From NCBI GenBank assembly GCA_003242505.1, contig QGUP01000044.1:1-9770 (forward strand): 9,770 nt of DNA, given 5' to 3'. The notes under the pieces were generated by a model. It was not told the origin of the DNA. It searched no databases and was given only the letters and a program-made list of their open reading frames with translations. The stretch comes from Bacillota bacterium (GTDB lineage Bacteria > Bacillota > Sulfobacillia > Symbiobacteriales > ZC4RG38). The translations under genes and the position numbers were made by a program. Below are positions 5,642 to 9,770 of this stretch, piece by piece (within the stretch, counting starts at the first letter, position 1; every line of letters begins with the position of its first letter).

Positions 5642-6180
5642 CACGGGCCACCGACCTCCTCCACCGTCACGTGGTCGTTGGTGTAGACACAGATGGAGGC
5701 GGCGATGCGCAGGGACTCCTCCGCAATGGTGCGGGGATCGAGATCGGTGTGGCGGACCAGCGCCCGCGCGGCCGCCAGGGCGTAGGGGCCACCGGAACCC
5801 ACCGCCGCGATGCCGTCGTCGGGCTCGATCACCTCCCCGCTACCCGACAGGACCAGCAGATGCTGCGCATCCATGACCACCAGGAGCGCCTCCAGGTGGC
5901 GGAGCATCCGATCGGTGCGCCACTCCCGGGCCACCGCCACCGCCGCCCTGGGCAAGTTCCCCCGGTGCTCCTCCAGCTTCGCTTCGAACTTCTCGAACAG
6001 GGTCAGGGCGTCTGCCACCGCACCGGCAAAGCCCGCAACCACCTGTCCACCGGCGATCCGCCGGACCTTCCGGGCTGTCTGCTTGAGGATGGTGTTCTGC
6101 CCCAGGGTCACCTGGCCGTCGCCGGCCATCGCCCCCCGGTTTCCCCGCCGTACCGCGACGATGGTCGTGCCGTGCAGCAC
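5641..6180 (-). CDS. hslV: ATP-dependent protease peptidase subunit HslV (ClpQ)
   Basis: HslV is the proteasome-beta-like peptidase of the cytoplasmic HslVU protease, an N-terminal nucleophile hydrolase. I choose GTG 6180, giving MLHGTTIVAVRRGNRGAMAG at the N-terminus and 179 residues, the family norm. GGGAGGT (6187-6193) lies 6 nt upstream. The longer open frame to 6351 would run through the predicted promoter. After removal of MLHG the catalytic residue would be Thr5. Family motifs follow: AGDGQVTLGQ (19-28), TARKVRRI (35-42, with the conserved Lys38), AGFAGAVADALTLFEKFEAK (49-68) and GEVIEPDDGIAAVGSGGPYA (115-134). The N-terminus is of the Thr type, unlike B. subtilis ClpQ, which is reported to use a serine at its N-terminus. 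It is the first gene of the hslV-hslU-codY unit and overlaps hslU by 1 nt. Confidence 0.97.
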   Translation of the reverse strand: MLHGTTIVAVRRGNRGAMAGDGQVTLGQNTILKQTARKVRRIAGGQVVAGFAGAVADALTLFEKFEAKLEEHRGNLPRAAVAVAREWRTDRMLRHLEALLVVMDAQHLLVLSGSGEVIEPDDGIAAVGSGGPYALAAARALVRHTDLDPRTIAEESLRIAASICVYTNDHVTVEEVGGP

Positions 6181-6186
6181 AGCGGC

Positions 6187-6193
6187 ACCTCCC
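6187..6193 (-). promoter_or_regulatory. Ribosome binding site of hslV
   Basis: GGGAGGT on the minus strand, 6 nt before GTG 6180. It fixes the hslV start at the GTG that places the catalytic threonine close behind the initiator. It begins 6 nt downstream of one arm of a long-range inverted repeat (6200-6207), so its access may depend on leader folding. Confidence 0.85.
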
Positions 6194-6199
6194 TGTGTC

Positions 6200-6307
6200 C
6201 GCAAGGTCGCCAGGGCGGCCCCGGCATCCCAGCCGTCCGCCAGGGATCCCCAGGCCTCCCGGGAGCCCTGGCATCCCCCCGGGGCCTTTCCCTTGTCGAA
6301 CCTTGCG
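6200..6307 (-). ncRNA. Structured 5' leader of hslV (cis-acting, putative)
   Basis: The predicted transcript 5' end (about 6307) reads CGCAAGGT (6307-6300). Its exact complement ACCTTGCG (6207-6200) lies just before the hslV ribosome binding site, so an 8-bp closing stem could enclose 92 nt. Inside, GCCAGGG/CCCTGGC (arms 6266-6272 and 6239-6245) can form a 7-bp hairpin. No T-rich attenuator and no known riboswitch class is recognised. A stabilising or translation-modulating leader is inferred. From memory, a 5'-leader stem-loop has been reported to influence hslVU mRNA in E. coli. Confidence 0.45.
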
Positions 6308-6313
6308 AACAGC

Positions 6314-6343
6314 ATTCTACCACGTTCAGTACTGTCATGGCAA
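6314..6343 (-). promoter_or_regulatory. Sigma-A-type promoter of the hslV-hslU-codY operon
   Basis: On the minus strand the -35 box is TTGCCA (6338-6343, 5 of 6 to TTGACA) and the -10 box TAGAAT (6314-6319, 5 of 6 to TATAAT), separated by 18 nt. Transcription would start near 6307, leaving a leader of about 127 nt. The local sequence is strikingly more AT-rich than its surroundings. No CIRCE element or CtsR heptad repeat was seen, so heat-shock control by HrcA or CtsR is not supported. Confidence 0.75.
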
Positions 6344-6346
6344 GGA

Positions 6347-6363
6347 CGCAATTCGTAATTGTG
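6347..6363. promoter_or_regulatory. AT-rich dyad abutting the hslV -35 box
   Basis: CGCAATT (6347-6353), CGT spacer, AATTGTG (6357-6363): a 17-bp inverted repeat with a single mismatched pair, ending 3 bp upstream of the -35 box. The position fits an activator site, an operator or an UP element. It does not match the 15-bp CodY box. Confidence 0.45.
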
Positions 6364-6380
6364 TAGGAAACCATGTCATT

Positions 6381-6420
6381 TTGGCCGGAGCCCGGGCCTA
6401 AGGGCCGGGGCTGCGGCCAA
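6381..6420. repeat. 40-nt imperfect inverted repeat
   Basis: Outer arms TTGGCC (6381-6386) and GGCCAA (6415-6420). Inner arms 6389-6398 and 6403-6412 pair 9 of 10 positions around TAAG. It lies upstream of the hslV promoter and downstream of trmFO. No T run follows on the minus strand, so it is not a canonical trmFO terminator. It could be an mRNA 3'-end protecting hairpin or a REP-like element. Confidence 0.5.
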
Positions 6421-6479
6421 TGGTCTTTCGTTTTGGCGATGGCCGGGCAGTACCTTGGAGGGCCCAGGGCCCGCGGCCG

Positions 6480-6520
6480 CCCCGGCCGGGCCGGGGCAGC
6501 CCGGGTGGGAGACCCACCCG
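6480..6520 (-). other. Tandem GC hairpins just after trmFO
   Basis: The first, CGGGTGGG (6502-6509)/CCCACCCG (6513-6520), has 8 bp and a 3-nt loop and starts 8 nt after the trmFO stop. The second, CCCCGGC (6480-6486)/GCCGGGG (6490-6496), has 7 bp and a 3-nt loop. Neither is followed by a T tract, so they may be a Rho-dependent or weak terminator region, or 3'-end stabilisers of the trmFO mRNA. Confidence 0.5.
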
Positions 6521-6527
6521 ATAGACT

Positions 6528-7844
6528 TTACAACATCATCTTGAAGTTTTCAAGCACCTGCAGGGCCCTTTCCGACACGATTCGACGCGCCGCGCGCTTG
6601 TCCCGGGTCCGCACCGGCGGCGGCGGCAGGAGGCCAAAGGCGATGTTCATCGGCTGGAAGTTGTCCGGGTCCGCCTCGGTGATATACCGGGGCAGGGCCC
6701 CGAGCGCGGTCTCCGGCGGGAAGACCAGGGGCTCGAGCCCCAGGGCCAGCCGGGCCGCGTTGATCCCCGCCACCAGTCCCCCGGCCGCGGACTCCACGTA
6801 CCCTTCCACCCCGGTGATCTGCCCCGCAAAGAAGAGGGTGGGCCGCTTCCGGGTCTGGAGGGTAGGCAGCAGCACCTTGGGGGACTTGATGAAGGTGTTC
6901 CGGTGCATCACCCCGTACCGGGCGAACTCCGCGTTCTCCAGGCCGGGGATCATCCGGAAGACCCGCTGCTGCTCCCCCCACTTCAGGCTGGTCTGGAACC
7001 CCACCATGTTGTAGTGGCTGGCCGCGGCGTTGTCCTGGCGGAGCTGGACCACCGCGTAGGGCTCCTTCCCGGTCCGGGGGTCCCGGAGGCCCACAGGCTT
7101 CAGGGGACCGAACCGCAAGGTGTCCGGTCCCCGGCGGGCCATCTCCTCGATGGGCAGGCAACCCTCAAAGTAGGTGATCTTCAGGTCCTCCGGGTTGTGG
7201 GGAATCGCCTTCTCCGCGGTGAGGAGCGCCTCGTAGAAGCGCATGTACTCCTCCCGGGTCATGGGGCAGTTGAGATACTCGTCCCCCTGCCCCTTTCCGT
7301 ACCGGGAAGCCCGGAAGACCTTCTCCATGTCGATGGAGTCCGCCACCACGATGGGGGCCGCCGCGTCGTAGAAGGCCAGGTACTCCTCGCCGGTAAAGCG
7401 CCGGATCGCCTCGGCCAGGGCCCCGGAGGTGAGGGGACCCGTTGCGATGATCACGATCCCGTCCGGGGGGATCTCCCGGACCTCCTCCCGGACGATGCGG
7501 ATGTTCGGATGCTCCATGAGGGCCCGGGTGACCGCGGCGGAAAAGGCGTGCCGATCGACAGCCAGGGCCCCGCCCGCGGGCACCCGGTGGGCGTCGGCCA
7601 TCGCCATGATCAGCGACCCCATCCGCCGCATCTCCTCTTTCAGAAGCCCCACCGCGTTCTCCAGGGAGTTGGCCCGGAAGGAGTTGGAGCAGACCAGCTC
7701 CGCGAACTGGTCCGTCTGGTGCATCCCCGTGGAGACGCGGGGCCGCATCTCGTACAGGGTCACCCGGACTCCCCGCTGAGCCGCCTGCCAGGCGGCCTCA
7801 CTGCCGGCCAGGCCGGCACCGATGACCGTGATCTCCGGTGGCAT
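6528..7844 (-). CDS. trmFO: Folate-dependent tRNA (uracil-54-C5)-methyltransferase TrmFO (Gid)
   Basis: TrmFO makes ribothymidine at position 54 of the tRNA T-loop, using 5,10-methylenetetrahydrofolate as carbon donor and FAD/NAD(P)H for reduction, in place of the SAM-dependent TrmA. The start is ATG 7844, with GGAGG (7854-7858) 9 nt upstream, giving MPPEITVIGAGLAGSEAAWQ and 438 residues (B. subtilis about 435). An in-frame ATG at 7868 has no such site. The FAD-binding GAGLAG motif is at 9-14 and YEMRP at 31-35. Two conserved cysteines are in VCSNSFR (Cys52) and YFEGCLP (Cys229), matching the positions of the two functional cysteines of the family. NMVGFQTSLKWGEQQRVF and GQITGVEGYVESAAGG are further family signatures. 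It follows topA by 122 nt, as in B. subtilis, but codV does not follow it. Confidence 0.97.
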   Translation of the reverse strand: MPPEITVIGAGLAGSEAAWQAAQRGVRVTLYEMRPRVSTGMHQTDQFAELVCSNSFRANSLENAVGLLKEEMRRMGSLIMAMADAHRVPAGGALAVDRHAFSAAVTRALMEHPNIRIVREEVREIPPDGIVIIATGPLTSGALAEAIRRFTGEEYLAFYDAAAPIVVADSIDMEKVFRASRYGKGQGDEYLNCPMTREEYMRFYEALLTAEKAIPHNPEDLKITYFEGCLPIEEMARRGPDTLRFGPLKPVGLRDPRTGKEPYAVVQLRQDNAAASHYNMVGFQTSLKWGEQQRVFRMIPGLENAEFARYGVMHRNTFIKSPKVLLPTLQTRKRPTLFFAGQITGVEGYVESAAGGLVAGINAARLALGLEPLVFPPETALGALPRYITEADPDNFQPMNIAFGLLPPPPVRTRDKRAARRIVSERALQVLENFKMML

Positions 7845-7919
7845 GGGTTTGTTCCTCCGTTCACACATCCCCGTGCAGAACCCCCTGGCAGCACCAGGCC
7901 GGGGGGGCGAAACCCAACC

Positions 7920-7939
7920 GGGGCCGCGGGCGCGGCCCC
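7920..7939. other. GC-rich hairpin between topA and trmFO
   Basis: Arms GGGGCCGC (7920-7927) and GCGGCCCC (7932-7939) form a perfect 8-bp stem around GGGC, 28 nt after the topA stop. The minus-strand continuation (GGTTGGGTTTCGCC) is not a true T run. At most it is a weak attenuator that reduces read-through into trmFO, or an mRNA stabiliser. No promoter was recognised in the remaining gap. Confidence 0.5.
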
Positions 7940-7966
7940 TTCAATCCGGCTGGCCCGGGATCCGGC

Positions 7967-9770
7967 TCACCCCGGGATCTCCTCCAGCTCCGCGGCCGGC
8001 TCGCTGAACCCGCACTCCGACCGGGTACAGACGTGGAGCAGGCCCTGGTCCCGGCTGCGCTTTTCCACCAGGAGGCCGCCGCAGTCGGGACAGTTCCGGC
8101 CGGCCACCGGCTTTTGCCACACCACAAAGTCGCACTCCGGGTAGCGGCTGCAGCCGTAGAACCGGCGGCCCTTCTTGGTCTTCCGGGCCACCAGGACCCC
8201 GGCGCCACAGGCCGGGCAGCCCACCCCGGTCTCCTCCAGGATGGGCCGGGTGAACCGGCACTCCGGGAAGCCGGGGCAGGCCAGGAACCAGCCGAAGCGG
8301 CCGTGCTTTTTCACCAGGTTCCGGCCGCAGTGGGGGCAGACCTCCCCGGTCACCTCGTCCGGGATCTCAAACCCCCCCACCTTTTCCTCCGCCTCCCGCA
8401 GGGTGGCGGCGAAGGGGCCGTAGAACCGGTTGAGGACCTCTTGCCAGCTTTCCTGCCCCTGCTCGACCCGGTCCAGCTCGCTCTCCATGTGGGCAGTGAA
8501 CTCCACGTCGATGATGGACGGGAAGTACTCCTTCAGGAGCTCGACCACCACCTTGCCGACCTCGGTGGGGACGAAGCGCTTATCCTCCTTCCGGACGTAC
8601 CCCCGCATCTGGATGGTCTCGATGATGGGCGCGTAGGTGGACGGCCGGCCGATGCCCCGCTCCTCCAGGGCGCGGACAAGGGTGGCCTCGGTGTACCGGG
8701 GCGGCGGGGTGGTGAAGTGCTGCTGGGGGTCGAGCCGGACGAGTTCCAGGCGCTGTCCTTCGGCCAGCTCCGGCAGCAGCCCCTCCTCGGGCTCCGGCTT
8801 CTCCTCGTCGCTACCCTCAATATATACGGCCATAAACCCCGGGAATTTCAAGGTCGACCCAGTGGCCCGGAAGAGGTGCGAGCCGGCCTGGATCTCCGCG
8901 GTCACCGTGTCCAAGACCGCCGAAGCCATCTGGGAGGCGACGAACCGCTCCCAGATCAGCCGGTAGAGCCGGTACTGATCCTGGTTGAGATAGGGGCGCA
9001 CCCGGTCCGGGGTGAGGGTGATGTCCGTCGGCCGGATGGCCTCGTGGGCCCCCTGGACGTGGGGCCGTTCCTTCTCCTCCCGGCGCTCGGTCCCCCCGAG
9101 GTACTCCTCGCCCCAGGTGCCGGCGATGAAGGCCGCCGCCGCCCGCCGGGCCTCCTCCGCCACCCGGGTGGAGTCGGTCCGGATGTAGGTCACAAGTCCG
9201 ATGTGGCCCAGTTCCCCCAGGTCCAGGCCTTCGTAGAGCTGCTGGGCCACGGCCATGGTCCGCCGGACGCTGAAGCCGAGCTTCCGGGAGGCCTCCTGCT
9301 GCAGGGTCGAGGTGGTGAAGGGCGGCGCCGGATGCCGCCGGCGCTCCCGGCGCCGGATCCCGGTGACGACGAAGGGCTGGCCCTGGACCGCCGCCACCAC
9401 GGCCTGGGCGTCGGCCTGGGTCTTCAGCTCCGCCCTGGCCTCGCCAGCGCCGTGGTACCGGGCGACGAAGACCGGCCCGCCGGGCCCGGTGCGCAGGTGG
9501 GCGTCCAGGGTCCAGTACTCCTCCGGCTTGAAGTTCTCAATCTCCGCCTCCCGGTCGCAGACCAGCCGCACCGCGACGGACTGGACCCGGCCGGCGGAAA
9601 GCCCCCGCCGCACCTTCCGCCAGAGCAGGGGCGAAAGCTTGTACCCCACCAGCCGGTCGAGGATCCGCCGGGCCTGCTGGGCCTCCACCCGGTTCCGGTC
9701 GATGGCCCGGGGGTTCTGAAGCGCCCGGGTGACCGCTTCCCGGGTGATCTCGTGGAACTCGATCCGGACC
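7967..9770 (-). CDS. topA: DNA topoisomerase I TopA (type IA), 5' end outside window
   Basis: TopA relaxes negative supercoils by transient single-strand cleavage through a 5'-phosphotyrosine. About 600 C-terminal residues are present. The frame is open through the window edge, and the residues before the internal GTG at 9688 (VRIEFHEITREAVTRALQNP) are authentic family sequence, so the TOPRIM domain and true start lie beyond 9770. Visible are DRNRVEAQQARRILDRLVGY, LSAGRVQSVAVRLVCDREAE, the catalytic tyrosine in GLVTYIRTDSTRVAEEAR (codon 9185-9187), AHEAIRPTD, and GIGRPSTYAPIIETIQMRGY. The C-terminus has three Cys4 zinc ribbons, starting CPHCGRN (about 8342), CPACGAG (about 8222) and CPDCGG (about 8096). 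Their C-terminal pairs are CPGFPEC, CSRYPEC and CTRSEC. The stop is TGA (7967-7969). Placement directly before trmFO matches B. subtilis. Confidence 0.98.
   Translation of the reverse strand, partial: VRIEFHEITREAVTRALQNPRAIDRNRVEAQQARRILDRLVGYKLSPLLWRKVRRGLSAGRVQSVAVRLVCDREAEIENFKPEEYWTLDAHLRTGPGGPVFVARYHGAGEARAELKTQADAQAVVAAVQGQPFVVTGIRRRERRRHPAPPFTTSTLQQEASRKLGFSVRRTMAVAQQLYEGLDLGELGHIGLVTYIRTDSTRVAEEARRAAAAFIAGTWGEEYLGGTERREEKERPHVQGAHEAIRPTDITLTPDRVRPYLNQDQYRLYRLIWERFVASQMASAVLDTVTAEIQAGSHLFRATGSTLKFPGFMAVYIEGSDEEKPEPEEGLLPELAEGQRLELVRLDPQQHFTTPPPRYTEATLVRALEERGIGRPSTYAPIIETIQMRGYVRKEDKRFVPTEVGKVVVELLKEYFPSIIDVEFTAHMESELDRVEQGQESWQEVLNRFYGPFAATLREAEEKVGGFEIPDEVTGEVCPHCGRNLVKKHGRFGWFLACPGFPECRFTRPILEETGVGCPACGAGVLVARKTKKGRRFYGCSRYPECDFVVWQKPVAGRNCPDCGGLLVEKRSRDQGLLHVCTRSECGFSEPAAELEEIPG

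Larger units (their letters stand above)
6181..6527. other. Intergenic region between trmFO and hslV (usual place of codV/xerC)
   Basis: 347 nt without a supported gene. From the trmFO side it contains two adjacent GC hairpins (6502-6520 and 6480-6496), a GC-rich stretch with GGGCCC repeats (about 6461-6480), a 40-nt imperfect inverted repeat (6381-6420), an AT-rich dyad (6347-6363), a good promoter (6314-6343) and the hslV leader (about 6307-6181). No remnant of a tyrosine recombinase could be recognised in any frame. Confidence 0.75.

Noticed and set aside
4271..5686. A 471-codon plus-strand open frame opposite hslU, and similar long frames opposite codY (3390-4250) and trmFO (6903-8144)
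   Set aside because: These are mirror frames that arise in G+C-rich coding DNA with strong third-position G/C. Their products are low-complexity, without recognisable domains, and the opposite strand encodes highly conserved proteins.
6181..6351. N-terminal extension of HslV to ATG 6351
   Set aside because: It would run through the -10 and -35 boxes, shows no similarity to HslV, and would bury the catalytic threonine far from the N-terminus. GTG 6180 has an excellent ribosome site.
1..9770. CRISPR arrays, tRNA/rRNA genes, insertion sequences, prophage or defence genes
   Set aside because: No repeat-spacer pattern, no tRNA-like cloverleaf, no transposase and no foreign-looking coding block was found. 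The window is a conserved housekeeping and flagellar region.

Overview
The window is a 9.77 kb stretch of a high-G+C genome (I estimate close to 70 % G+C by eye) in which every supported gene lies on the minus strand. Read in the direction of transcription (high to low coordinates) the order is topA (5' end cut off by the window edge), trmFO, hslV, hslU, codY, then a terminator and an intergenic regulatory region, then flgB, flgC, fliE and fliF (3' end cut off or nearly so). This is the classical Bacillota order known from Bacillus subtilis (topA-gid/trmFO-codV-clpQ-clpY-codY-flgB-flgC-fliE-fliF), except that the tyrosine recombinase gene codV/xerC normally found between trmFO and hslV is absent. 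CodY and folate-dependent TrmFO together with this order point firmly to Bacillota. The high G+C suggests a deep-branching high-G+C lineage (Symbiobacterium/Thermaerobacter-like), which is inference only.

Housekeeping block (3447-9770): topA (DNA topoisomerase I with three C-terminal Cys4 zinc ribbons) and trmFO (tRNA m5U54 methyltransferase) are separated by 122 nt containing a GC-rich hairpin. A 347-nt gene-free stretch follows trmFO. It carries several GC-rich inverted repeats, a good sigma-A-type promoter with an AT-rich dyad abutting its -35 box, and a leader of about 127 nt with potential for long-range base pairing. It drives hslV-hslU-codY, that is, the HslVU (ClpQY) protease and the global nutrient repressor CodY. 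hslV and hslU overlap, and codY follows after 38 nt. A strong intrinsic terminator (15-bp stem, T-rich tail) closes this operon.

Flagellar block (1-3446): after the terminator, a sigma-A-like promoter surrounded by several short ACTT/AAGT dyads precedes flgB. It is followed by flgC, fliE and fliF, the proximal rod, the MS-ring/rod adaptor and the MS-ring protein, which begin a long flagellar operon continuing out of the window at coordinate 1. CodY represses the fla/che operon in B. subtilis, so a functional link between the two blocks is plausible, but I see no canonical CodY box here.

No undescribed gene system is evident: all nine genes are recognisable and intact apart from the window edges. 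What merits a second look is non-coding: the hslV promoter/leader architecture, the dyad cluster at the flgB promoter, a 22-nt-period triple repeat of Shine-Dalgarno-like units at the flgC/fliE junction, the codV-less gap, and an odd 3' end of fliF next to an 8-base homopolymer.
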